DNA of 64,000 nt, from assembly GCF_009753675.1 (NCBI RefSeq), contig NZ_WQLV01000006.1, positions 186,001-250,000 on the forward strand. Reading direction: 5' to 3'. The position numbers and the translations under genes were made by a program. Positions 36,201-43,765 of this stretch are shown piece after piece (within the stretch, counting starts at the first letter, position 1; every line of letters starts with the position of its first letter). Source of the DNA: Parasedimentitalea huanghaiensis (GTDB lineage: Bacteria; Pseudomonadota; Alphaproteobacteria; Rhodobacterales; Rhodobacteraceae). Below the pieces are notes generated by a model that saw nothing but the letters and a program-made list of their open reading frames with translations, did no database searches and was not told the origin of the DNA.

Positions 36201-37773
36201 GGTACATCTTGGACAGAACCGCAGACGGGGTATCATCCCCCATCGAAGCCAGAGTTTCTTTGCCATCTTCGGCCATTGGAGATAAAATTTGTTCAAGCTC
36301 TTCAATGCTGTAACCCGCTGCGATCTGCCGCTTACGCAGATCTTCACCGCTGAACATCGCTTGCTCACTCACACCAGCCAGAGCGGATTCCAGGTTGTTA
36401 ATCTTGCCAACCCATTCACCAAATGGGCGTGCTGCCGCCAGCTGGTTCTTGATTTCAGTGTCGTGGAATAGTTTGCCTGCTTTCATATCCACAGCAATCA
36501 TCTGCCCCGGACCCAGCGCACCCTTTTCAACCACCGATGCCTCGTCAATTGGCACCATGCCAGCTTCGGATCCCGCGATCAGCAATCCGTCGCCAGTTAC
36601 GACATACCGCATTGGGCGCAGCCCATTGCGGTCCAGACCTGCGCAGACCCAACGACCATCAGTCATCGCCAGCGCAGCCGGGCCATCCCAGGGCTCCATC
36701 ACCGAGTTGCAGTAAGAGTACATGTCGACCCACGGCTGCGGCAGCTCAACCGCTTGCTTGGACCAGCTTTCTGGCACCAGCATGGTTTTCGCCATCGGCG
36801 CTGTACGCCCAGCGCGGACCATGACCTCAAACACACAGTCCAGAGCAGCCGAGTCTGAGGCACCGCCCGGAATGATAGGTTTAATATCTTCAGCCATATC
36901 ACCAAAGAACGAACTGGCCATTCTGATCTCGTGGCTTTTCATCCAGTTCAGGTTGCCCTTCAGCGTGTTGATTTCGCCATTGTGCGCCAACATGCGGAAG
37001 GGCTGGGCCAGCCACCACTGCGGGAAGGTGTTGGTGGAGTAACGCTGGTGATACAGCGCAAAACCGGACTCGAAACGCTCGTCCATCAGATCGGGGTAGA
37101 ACACCGCAACCTGTTCGGCCAGCATCATGCCTTTGTAGATGATCGAGCGGCAGGACAGTGACGCGATATAGAGTTCAGATACATTTGCAGCAATCGCCGC
37201 TTTTTCAATCCGACGACGAATGACGTAGAGCTCGCGCTCGAATGTTTCCTCATCCACACCTTTTGAGTTACTGATCAGAATTTGCTCAATTTCAGGGCGG
37301 GTAACGTTGGCCTTGTCCCCGAGGCAGGTTACATCCACTGGCACATGTCGCCAGCCGTAGATGTAGTATCCCATCCGCAGTACTTCGCTTTCAACGATGG
37401 TCCGGCAGGTTTCCTGCGCTCCAAAGTTAGTCCGCGGTAGAAACACCTGTCCAACAGCAATCAGCTGATCTTTACGCGGTTCATGCCCGGTGCGTTTGAT
37501 TTGATCATGGAAAAACGGAACAGGGATTTCAACGTGAATGCCAGCGCCATCGCCGGTCTTTCCATCGGCATCCACCGCTCCGCGGTGCCAGATCGCCTTA
37601 AGCGCATTGATACCGGCTTCCACCACTTGGCGGCTTTTCGTGCCATCGATTGAGACGACCAAACCCACCCCACAAGATGAGTGCTCTTCCGCTTCGGAAT
37701 AGAGACCGTTTTCGGCCATATATTTACGTTTAGCTTCTTCGCTGCGCACCCAGTCGGCATCATATTTGGTCAT
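33241..37773 (-). CDS. gltB: Glutamate synthase, large subunit
   Basis: The 1510-residue alpha subunit of NADPH-GOGAT makes glutamate from glutamine and 2-oxoglutarate. The first 33 residues form a propeptide; the catalytic N-terminal nucleophile is Cys34 in SSCGVGLV. The amidotransferase domain (about 34-430) is followed by the central domain, the FMN-binding synthase domain and a C-terminal beta-helix domain. The 3Fe-4S motif is in ALIAMGCIMVRQCQSNTCP. AGGAG precedes the ATG, which overlaps the GFA-family gene by four bases. Confidence 0.97.
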   Translation of the reverse strand: MTKYDADWVRSEEAKRKYMAENGLYSEAEEHSSCGVGLVVSIDGTKSRQVVEAGINALKAIWHRGAVDADGKTGDGAGIHVEIPVPFFHDQIKRTGHEPRKDQLIAVGQVFLPRTNFGAQETCRTIVESEVLRMGYYIYGWRHVPVDVTCLGDKANVTRPEIEQILISNSKGVDEETFERELYVIRRRIEKAAIAANVSELYIASLSCRSIIYKGMMLAEQVAVFYPDLMDERFESGFALYHQRYSTNTFPQWWLAQPFRMLAHNGEINTLKGNLNWMKSHEIRMASSFFGDMAEDIKPIIPGGASDSAALDCVFEVMVRAGRTAPMAKTMLVPESWSKQAVELPQPWVDMYSYCNSVMEPWDGPAALAMTDGRWVCAGLDRNGLRPMRYVVTGDGLLIAGSEAGMVPIDEASVVEKGALGPGQMIAVDMKAGKLFHDTEIKNQLAAARPFGEWVGKINNLESALAGVSEQAMFSGEDLRKRQIAAGYSIEELEQILSPMAEDGKETLASMGDDTPSAVLSKMYRPLSHFFRQNFSQVTNPPIDSLREFRVMSLKTRFGNLKNVLEESSSQTEIIVLESPFVGNAQWDKLTSEFNAPLVEIDCTFSHGEGALSAALARVRSEAEDAVRSGAGHLVLTDQHSGADRVAMPMILATSAVHSHLTRKGLRTFCSLNVRSAECIDPHYFAVLIGCGATVVNAYLAEDSLADRVERGLLDGTLTENVTRYRDAIDQGLLKIMAKMGISVISSYRGGLNFEAVGLSRAMCAEFFPGMTSRISGIGVTGIQTKAERVHAKAWDAGLDVLPVGGFYKARKSGETHAWEATSMHMMQMACNRASFELWKQYSAKMQSNPPIHLRDLLDFKPLGKAVPIEEVESITSIRKRFVTPGMSLGALSPEAHKTLNVAMNRIGAKSDSGEGGEDPAHFVPEPNGDNPSAKIKQVASGRFGVTAEYLNQCEELEIKVAQGAKPGEGGQLPGMKVTDLIARLRHSTKGVTLISPPPHHDIYSIEDLAQLIYDLKQINPRCKVTVKLVASSGVGTIAAGVAKAKADVILISGHNGGTGASPATSIKYAGLPWEMGLTEAHQVLSMNNLRERVTLRTDGGLRTGRDIVMAAMLGAEEYGIGTAALIAMGCIMVRQCQSNTCPVGVCTQDEALRGKFTGNADKVVNLITFYAQEVRELLASIGARSMDDVIGRADLLAQVSRGSAHLDDLDLNPLLITVDGSADIVYDRKKERNSVPDTLDVEIVRDAARFLQDGEKMQLSYAVQNTHRSVGTRTSSHIVRNFGMRNSFQSDHLTVKLQGSAGQSLGAFAAPGLKLELSGDANDYVGKGLSGGTIVVRPPQVSPLTASENTIIGNTVLYGATDGYLFAAGRAGERFAVRNSGAKVVIEGCGACGCEYMTGGLAVILGSIGANFGAGMTGGMAYLYDPEGKADTMLNMETLVTNPVTVAHWEDQLKGLIERHLEETGSRKAADILQHWDTEKKNFLQVCPIEMLVHLPHPLSVEKSAVPAE

Positions 37774-38195
37774 TGGTCGTCTCCTTCGTCGGGCGCAAAC
37801 AGGGCAATCGTTTCTGCCGTTGTCAGTCGTTTATGGTCTCCGGACAGCGCATAGCCTTCCGGTTTCATGTCACTGAAGAATTCCAGCGCCATGGTGTTAT
37901 CGGCAGCGTTTTCAAACAGTCCCGCTGCCAAGCTTTTGTGATCGTCATGCACAGTGGCGTACCAAAGCGCCGACCCACAGGTGCCGCAAAAGCCGCGCTC
38001 AGCCCAATCGGACGATCGGTATGTTTTGGCCGGGCCAGAAACGGTGATTGAGCCAGGTTCCGTGGGGACAGACATATACATGCTGCTGGTCCAGCGACGG
38101 CACATATCACAGTGGCAAGCCCGGATTGCTGGATCAGCACGGGTCGCCGAAATGGTCACGGCGCCACACATGCACTGACCTTTTATCTCGCTCAT
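37770..38195 (-). CDS. GFA (glutathione-dependent formaldehyde-activating) family protein
   Basis: A 141-residue protein of the GFA/CENP-V family with its zinc-site cysteine motifs: GQCMCGAVT near 6-14, RACHCDMCRRW near 25-35 and RGFCGTCGSALW near 67-78. Founding members were linked to glutathione and formaldehyde, but most are uncharacterised. It is inserted between gltD and gltB and shares ATGA with the gltB start, so it is translated with the glutamate synthase genes. Whether it serves that pathway is unknown. Confidence 0.9.
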   Translation of the reverse strand: MSEIKGQCMCGAVTISATRADPAIRACHCDMCRRWTSSMYMSVPTEPGSITVSGPAKTYRSSDWAERGFCGTCGSALWYATVHDDHKSLAAGLFENAADNTMALEFFSDMKPEGYALSGDHKRLTTAETIALFAPDEGDDQ

Positions 38196-38260
38196 ACCAA
38201 TGTATCCTTTTGCTATGCGGCCATGTCGGCCCCTTGGCTGGTTGTGCTTGCAGTCGGCCT

Positions 38261-39700
38261 CTATTCCGCTGCAACAACTGCCTCTGCATTTAACTTACTG
38301 ATGATAGCCTCAGCACAATCGCGGCCGTCTTTGATGGCCCAAACCACGAGGCTGGCACCACGCACGATGTCACCTACGGCATAGACGCCATCCATGTCAG
38401 TTGCTCCGGTGGTATAGGCCGCTTTGATTGTGCCCCAACGGGTTACTGGTAGCTCAGGCTGGTTCCACAGGGTTGGCAAATCTTCTGGCTCAAAGCCCAA
38501 CGCCTTGATCACCAAATCTGCCTCTTCAACATAATCAGCACCTTCGATCACTTCTGGTGCTTGACGTCCCGAAGCATCTGGCTGACCTAAGCGCATTTTC
38601 TGCACCATAACTCCGGAAACTTTTCCGTCTTCAGTGGTGAATCCTTTGGGCGCGGACAGCCATTCAAAGATTACGCCTTCTTCCTCGGCGTTCTGAGTTT
38701 CGCGCTGCGAACCCGGCATATTGGCACGATCGCGACGATACAGACATTTCACCGAAGTCGCACCCTGTCGGATTGAGGTCCGTACGCAGTCCATAGCGGT
38801 ATCACCACCGCCGATCACAACAACACGCTTGCCGTCAGCGTTCATTTGCCCGCTGGTGAATTCGGCCACTTCGTCACCAAAACTCTTTTTGTTTGAAACC
38901 GTCAGGAAGTCGATTGCCTTTTCAATCCCTTCAGATCCACTGCCGGGCACAGCCAGATCGCGCGATTTGTAGACACCAGTGGCGATAATCACCGCGTCGT
39001 GTTTGGCGCGGAGTTCATCAAAGGAGATGTCTTCGCCAATAGCACAATTCAGTTCAAACTTGACGCCTCCGTCAGCCAACAAATCGTTACGGCGCTGAAC
39101 AACATCTTTTTCCAACTTGAACCCCGGGATGCCATACATCAGCAACCCGCCTGCCCGGTCAGAGCGGTCATATACAGTGACCTGCACCCCTGCCTGCCGC
39201 AGCATATCAGCAGCTGCCAGACCACCAGGCCCAGCGCCGATAATTCCAACACTTTCAGAGCGCTCGGCAGCCGGAGCAGCAGGTTTCACCCAGCCTTTGT
39301 CCCATGCCGTATCTGTGATGTATTTTTCGACTGTGCCGATAGTCACAGTACCATGGCCTGACTGCTCAATCACACAGTTGCCTTCGCAAAGGCGGTCTTG
39401 TGGACAGATGCGACCACAAATCTCAGGGAACGTGTTTGTAGCCTGGCTGACCTGGTATGCCTCTTCCAGACGGCCAGTGGCGGTCAGCTGCAACCAGTCT
39501 GGGATATTGTTGTGTAGTGGGCAGTGACTTTGGCAATAGGGTACGCCACATTGACTGCAACGGCTGGACTGCTCTGCTGCCTTGGTCGCGGCATATTCAG
39601 CATAGATCTCGTCGAAATCTTCCTTACGCACCTCGGCTGCGCGTTTCTCAGGCATATCGCGTTCGATTTGCACGAATTTGAGCATCGGTTGCTTGGCCAC
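38261..39700 (-). CDS. gltD: Glutamate synthase, small subunit
   Basis: The 479-residue beta subunit takes electrons from NADPH through FAD to the large subunit. The N-terminal cysteine cluster CSQCGVPYCQSHCP is near 47-60, the FAD loop GAGPGGLAAAD near 155 and the NADPH loop IGGGDTAMDC near 297. The start is GTG giving MAKQPMLKF, with GGGAG upstream. First gene of the gltD-GFA-gltB operon, 65 bases before the GFA gene. Confidence 0.96.
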   Translation of the reverse strand: MAKQPMLKFVQIERDMPEKRAAEVRKEDFDEIYAEYAATKAAEQSSRCSQCGVPYCQSHCPLHNNIPDWLQLTATGRLEEAYQVSQATNTFPEICGRICPQDRLCEGNCVIEQSGHGTVTIGTVEKYITDTAWDKGWVKPAAPAAERSESVGIIGAGPGGLAAADMLRQAGVQVTVYDRSDRAGGLLMYGIPGFKLEKDVVQRRNDLLADGGVKFELNCAIGEDISFDELRAKHDAVIIATGVYKSRDLAVPGSGSEGIEKAIDFLTVSNKKSFGDEVAEFTSGQMNADGKRVVVIGGGDTAMDCVRTSIRQGATSVKCLYRRDRANMPGSQRETQNAEEEGVIFEWLSAPKGFTTEDGKVSGVMVQKMRLGQPDASGRQAPEVIEGADYVEEADLVIKALGFEPEDLPTLWNQPELPVTRWGTIKAAYTTGATDMDGVYAVGDIVRGASLVVWAIKDGRDCAEAIISKLNAEAVVAAE

Positions 39701-39940
39701 GGGTCAGACTCCCTGATTTGGCTGGCTGCGATTTTGTAGATCAGAGCACGGTGAATTAAAGGTCAATGTTGCTGACCTTTAAGGCCTGCACTTATGATCC
39801 ATTACCTGAATCTGAAGGGATGTACAGAGATTTTAGGTACATTACCGGACCTAAATCAAGGACTTTCATTTGAAACAAGACACTTATACACATTGGAGCG
39901 GCAAGTACTTCTTCAACAAAACAACGAGCATCAGGTTTTA

Positions 39941-40747
39941 ATGCCCATATTTCAATTGGTCCTAGTTGCACTCATTCAAGGTATAACCGAATTTCTACCA
40001 GTTTCCTCGTCTGGCCACCTTATATTGCTTCCCGGCCTTACTGGCCTTGAAGACCAGGGGCAGCTAATCGACGTAGCAGCCCACATCGGCACTCTGACCG
40101 CAGTGGTGATTTACTTTTGGAGTGACGTACGCACCGGCTTACTGGGGTTACCACATTTGATGCGCGGACGCGCAGATACACCTGGATCCAAATTGGCGCT
40201 GGGGCTCATGATCGCGACAGTTCCGACTGTCATTTTTGGCGCCATACTTCACTTCACTGGGCTGAGCGACGCTCTACGTTCAATAACGGTGATTGGCTGG
40301 ACAATGCTGGGCTTTGGGGTCGTTCTGTATATCGCCGACCAAAAGGGGAGTACATTTAAGGACGCCAGCGATTGGGGGCCAAAAGACGCTCTTCTCATGG
40401 GCCTTTGGCAAATGTTGGCACTAATACCCGGCACCTCACGCTCTGGGATAACCATCACCGGCGCAAGACAGCTGGGATACAACCGTACCGACGGAGCCCG
40501 GATTTCAATGCTGATGTCTATTCCAGTGATTGTTGCGTCCGGCGTCCTGTTGGGGAGCGGAATGGCAATCGAAGCCAATACAACCGTGATTCGAGACGCC
40601 GGAATTGTAGCGCTGCTTTCTATGTTGTCAGCGTTACTGGCGCTCAGCTTGATGATGAGACTGCTGCTTAGCGTCAGCTTTACCCCCTATGTAATTTACC
40701 GGATACTTCTTGGCCTGGTTCTTCTGGTGGTTGCCTACAGCAGCTAA
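39941..40747 (+). CDS. uppP: Undecaprenyl-diphosphatase (bacitracin resistance protein)
   Basis: A 268-residue inner-membrane enzyme that dephosphorylates undecaprenyl diphosphate, recycling the carrier for peptidoglycan and polysaccharide synthesis. The signature LIQGITEFLPVSSSGHL is at about 10-26 and PGTSRSG near 163. About eight hydrophobic helices. I use the ATG giving MPIFQLVL; a longer open frame upstream has no family character. Divergent from gltD; the gap of 240 bases holds no other gene I can support. Confidence 0.95.
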   Translation: MPIFQLVLVALIQGITEFLPVSSSGHLILLPGLTGLEDQGQLIDVAAHIGTLTAVVIYFWSDVRTGLLGLPHLMRGRADTPGSKLALGLMIATVPTVIFGAILHFTGLSDALRSITVIGWTMLGFGVVLYIADQKGSTFKDASDWGPKDALLMGLWQMLALIPGTSRSGITITGARQLGYNRTDGARISMLMSIPVIVASGVLLGSGMAIEANTTVIRDAGIVALLSMLSALLALSLMMRLLLSVSFTPYVIYRILLGLVLLVVAYSS

Positions 40748-40771
40748 CCACCAGATCACCGTAAATCTATT

Positions 40772-41416
40772 TTACCATCCCGCAGTCAGTCGCTGATGAG
40801 GTGCAGGGTGCAAGCCTACCAAATCCAGCATTGCCACAGAAAAATCCGCAATTGAAATCTGTGATTGCCCATCCGCCTGCCGGACCACTTCATCTCGTCC
40901 AAGCGCATAACGACCGGTTCGAACCTCAGGTATCAACATTGGTGACGGCCGCAGGCAGATCCAGTTGGCATCCTTTTCAGCTTCCAGCAATGCATCTTGC
41001 GCGGCACATGCCTCTGCGATCGGACGAACACTTTGCGGTAGAAAATCTGGTGCTGAGACTACGGTGTGACCAGAACCATCCCCAAGCTTCAGCAGCGCTG
41101 CACCGCCAGTGATATATACCGGTGTGCCAGTGACCCGCGCCGCAATCAATACCTGCTGTGTTAGAGCAACCAAAAGTTCCTCATGACCGCTTGGTGGCCG
41201 CAAAGCAGAAATTACTGCATCGTGCGTCTGAAACAGCTCTTCTAACCGTTCTGGCTCTGCCAACACATCCAACAAGACATGCGCAAGGTTTGGATTGCTT
41301 TCATCCGCTCCTGCAAACCCACGCGCACAGCCAGTCACTTGATAACCGCGCAAAAGCGCCTCCCGCACCGCTTCACGCCCTACATCGCCTGTGGCGCCCA
41401 AAATAAGTACTTTCAT
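40772..41416 (-). CDS. NAD(P)H-binding NmrA-like protein
   Basis: A 214-residue Rossmann-fold protein opening with KVLILGATGDVGREAV (glycine motif at 7-13). The class includes atypical SDRs that sense or reduce NAD(P)H-linked quinones and other electrophiles. No YxxxK pair is obvious. Two 18-base palindromes of MarR type lie 50-94 bases upstream, so it is probably inducible by a small molecule. Function otherwise unknown. Confidence 0.84.
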   Translation of the reverse strand: MKVLILGATGDVGREAVREALLRGYQVTGCARGFAGADESNPNLAHVLLDVLAEPERLEELFQTHDAVISALRPPSGHEELLVALTQQVLIAARVTGTPVYITGGAALLKLGDGSGHTVVSAPDFLPQSVRPIAEACAAQDALLEAEKDANWICLRPSPMLIPEVRTGRYALGRDEVVRQADGQSQISIADFSVAMLDLVGLHPAPHQRLTAGW

Positions 41417-41465
41417 AGCTAATATCCTCTCTCTTATTGCTAAGCTGGCTCAACCGGAGCTCAAC

Positions 41466-41483
41466 TATCTTGATGTCGAGATA
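41466..41483. promoter_or_regulatory. MarR-type operator palindrome 1
   Basis: TATCTTGATGTCGAGATA is an 18-base inverted repeat with two mismatched positions. Its centre is 27 bases from that of the next palindrome, about two and a half helical turns. It lies upstream of the NmrA-like gene. The pattern resembles the operator reported for MhqR of Bacillus (TATCT, then an AT-rich centre, then AGATA) and related MarR repressors. Confidence 0.7.
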
Positions 41484-41492
41484 CATTCCAAA

Positions 41493-41510
41493 TATCTTGA
41501 CGTCAAGATA
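41493..41510. promoter_or_regulatory. MarR-type operator palindrome 2
   Basis: TATCTTGACGTCAAGATA is a perfect 18-base palindrome. Together with the neighbouring imperfect copy it makes a tandem operator in the promoter region of the NmrA-like gene, just past the terminator of the upstream NAD(P)-binding gene. No MarR gene lies next to it; the repressor must be encoded elsewhere. Confidence 0.75.
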
Positions 41511-41532
41511 AAATTTCACACTAAACTCTTCC

Positions 41533-41565
41533 AAACAAAAAGGGCGCAGGGTCCCCCCTACGCCC
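41533..41565 (-). terminator. Rho-independent terminator of the NDUFA9-like gene
   Basis: On the minus strand GGGCGTAGGG pairs with CCCTGCGCCC (one G-U) across a four-base loop, followed by TTTTTGTTT. It starts 24 bases after the stop of the gene at 41589-42578 and separates it from the operators of the next gene. Confidence 0.9.
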
Positions 41566-41588
41566 AATCGAAATTAAAGTTTCTTATT

Positions 41589-42578
41589 TTACCCGTCGTG
41601 ACGCAGATTACGAGCAGATCCAGTAATTGCATCATACTGACCCGCCGGGCGGAACTTCCATAGATAGTCTGGCAATACCGAACCCAATGTCACCGGCTGC
41701 AGATCCAAATCGGCAAACCCCATGGCACCCTCTGCGACCACATTATCGCGCTTCAGACCACGCAACTGATCGCGGGTCAGCACGCCGTTAGAAATAAGTT
41801 GGAAACTGGCAGCCTGCATCATGTCAAAGCCAAAAGCCATCGGCCAAGCAACGATGCCCGGCAATGAAACCACCAAACGACGACGGTGCACCACTGACAG
41901 CATATCCTGCATCAATGCGCTGAAACTCTTCACCTCTGGACCACCCAATTCGTAGACACCACCGGCAGCTTCGCCCAACAGACCTTTGACCGCGGCCTTA
42001 GCTACATCATCTGCAAACACAGGTTGAAACAGTGTCTTACCGCTGGCAATCGGCAATACTGGGCCTAGTCGGGTCATGCCCGCAAAGCGGTTAAAGAAGT
42101 TGTCTTCCGTGCCAAATACAACCGACGGACGTAGCACCATCGCATTTGGCATGTGCTTCAGAACAGCCGCTTCACCTGCTGCTTTGGTTCGACCATACGC
42201 GCTAGGCGCATCAGCATCGGCACCAATCGCAGACACATGCACCATATTGGCGACGCCTTGTTCCACAGCGATCCGAGCAATCCTGCCCGCACCTTCTGCA
42301 TGGACAGCGTCAAAGGTATTCTTGCCCAGCTCATTCAAAACACCCACACAGTTCACCACGGCGTCGGAGCCAGTCATAACTGCCGCAACTGAAGCATCGT
42401 CGCGAATATTGCAAAATATTGGCTCGACCTGCCCCGGAACACCGTAAGGCTTTACGTGCATGGCTTCGTTAGGACGGCGAACCGCCACCCGAACGCGCCA
42501 ACCTTCTTTGGCCATTCGGCGCGCAATGTAACGACCGACAAAACCAGACCCACCATAGATCGTGACCAGTTTGGACAT
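41589..42578 (-). CDS. NDUFA9-like NAD(P)-binding protein (complex I-associated family)
   Basis: A 329-residue atypical extended SDR. The glycine motif is YGGSGFVGRYIA (8-19), with VSAIGADADAPSAYGRTKAAGE near 114-135 and a C-terminal region similar to NDUFA9-type proteins. In alphaproteobacteria this family is linked to complex I assembly or accessory function by homology to the mitochondrial subunit; direct evidence is sparse. Monocistronic, with its own terminator. Confidence 0.88.
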   Translation of the reverse strand: MSKLVTIYGGSGFVGRYIARRMAKEGWRVRVAVRRPNEAMHVKPYGVPGQVEPIFCNIRDDASVAAVMTGSDAVVNCVGVLNELGKNTFDAVHAEGAGRIARIAVEQGVANMVHVSAIGADADAPSAYGRTKAAGEAAVLKHMPNAMVLRPSVVFGTEDNFFNRFAGMTRLGPVLPIASGKTLFQPVFADDVAKAAVKGLLGEAAGGVYELGGPEVKSFSALMQDMLSVVHRRRLVVSLPGIVAWPMAFGFDMMQAASFQLISNGVLTRDQLRGLKRDNVVAEGAMGFADLDLQPVTLGSVLPDYLWKFRPAGQYDAITGSARNLRHDG

Positions 42579-42743
42579 CTTTTGGCTCCTAACTTTAGCT
42601 GTTGAACCGATCTACCGCCCCACGCCCCTGCAAACAAGGCGCAAAACACCGTGGATTGATCTCAAACACCCGGTTTTCCTCACACTCTGGATCAGAAGTT
42701 GCTCGCCCCGTCGGTGATCGACGGAAAAAATGGAAAAATCCAT

Positions 42744-42772
42744 TTGACGCCCCCAGCGACTCGACCTATACG
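42744..42772 (+). promoter_or_regulatory. Promoter of tRNA-Leu copy 1
   Basis: A -35 TTGACG (42744-42749) and a -10 TATACG (42767-42772) with a 17-base spacer; the tRNA starts 18 bases later. An ATGGA-AAAA-TCCAT inverted repeat ends just before the -35. The same promoter is repeated upstream of the second tRNA. Confidence 0.8.
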
Positions 42773-42789
42773 CGCCACACTACATCCGT

Positions 42790-42876
<87 letters not shown>

Positions 42877-42975
42877 TCTATCCAACAGTATGACATGCAT
42901 TTTCCCGTCGGATACGGTAGGAACTTCCGCTTCCACTTCCCAAATTTAATCCCCTTGCCTCTCGAAAATATCCGT

Positions 42976-43004
42976 TTGACGCCCTCCCCGACTCGACCTA
43001 TACG
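42976..43004 (+). promoter_or_regulatory. Promoter of tRNA-Leu copy 2
   Basis: TTGACG (42976-42981), 17 bases, then TATACG (42999-43004), 18 bases before the second tRNA. Nearly identical to the promoter of copy 1, so both copies can be transcribed independently. Confidence 0.8.
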
Positions 43005-43021
43005 CCCCACACTACATCCGT

Positions 43022-43108
<87 letters not shown>

Positions 43109-43275
43109 AAACACCCCCCATGGTTGCAATCCTAGAAAAAGTTTTAGCGTCACTTAATCTGTTTGATTTCAAAAAGTTGCCAAACTGGACTGATTTTTAC
43201 GCAAAACTGGCCCGATGTTTCTACATGTGATTACCCCATGCTTCCCCATCGACCTCTGACAGGGAGAAGTTATTA

Positions 43276-43713
43276 ATGTCCGAAAATGTAATATTACTCG
43301 CAATTGATGGCAGTAGCGGTGCGGAACGAGCGTTAGCTCACACCCGTCGCCGCGCTGAATTGGGTGGCGCCAAAGTGGTTGTTGCCTATGTGATCGAATG
43401 GTCCCCCTATTCGTTCAACACACCAGAAGAAAACGCAGAACGCCATTCCCGGCGTGAAAGTGAAATTGCCAAAGCACATGATTCAGTGATTGGCCCAGCG
43501 CTTAGCTATCTGACCGACGGGGGAATCGTCGTTGACAGCATTGTGCGGCATGGCAATCCCACGGAAACTTTGATCGCAGTAGCCAAAGAAACAAGTGCCG
43601 CTCAGATTGTAATTGGCAGACGAGGACAATCAGGCCTTAAATCACTGATTTTCGGGTCCGTTGCAGGCAACTTGATTCAGACTGCGCCAGTGCCGGTTAT
43701 GGTTGTCCCATAG
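43276..43713 (+). CDS. Universal stress protein (UspA family)
   Basis: A 145-residue cytosolic protein with the USP fold: VILLAIDGSSGAERAL at the start and the ATP-binding-type loop IGRRGQSGLKSLIFGSVAGNLI near 115-136, ending PVPVMVVP. The GxxGxxxxxxxGS pattern suggests it can bind ATP. GGGAGAAG lies upstream. It precedes the amino acid symporter by 52 bases on the same strand. Confidence 0.92.
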   Translation: MSENVILLAIDGSSGAERALAHTRRRAELGGAKVVVAYVIEWSPYSFNTPEENAERHSRRESEIAKAHDSVIGPALSYLTDGGIVVDSIVRHGNPTETLIAVAKETSAAQIVIGRRGQSGLKSLIFGSVAGNLIQTAPVPVMVVP

Positions 43714-43765
43714 GTTGCAATTTCGCTTACACAATAATCTTTCATCGAAATTCGAGGAGTTCGGG

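Noticed and set aside
43140-43250. FNR/FnrL box upstream of the universal stress protein
   Set aside because: A TTGAT half site is present, but the second half (AAAAG) does not match ATCAA.
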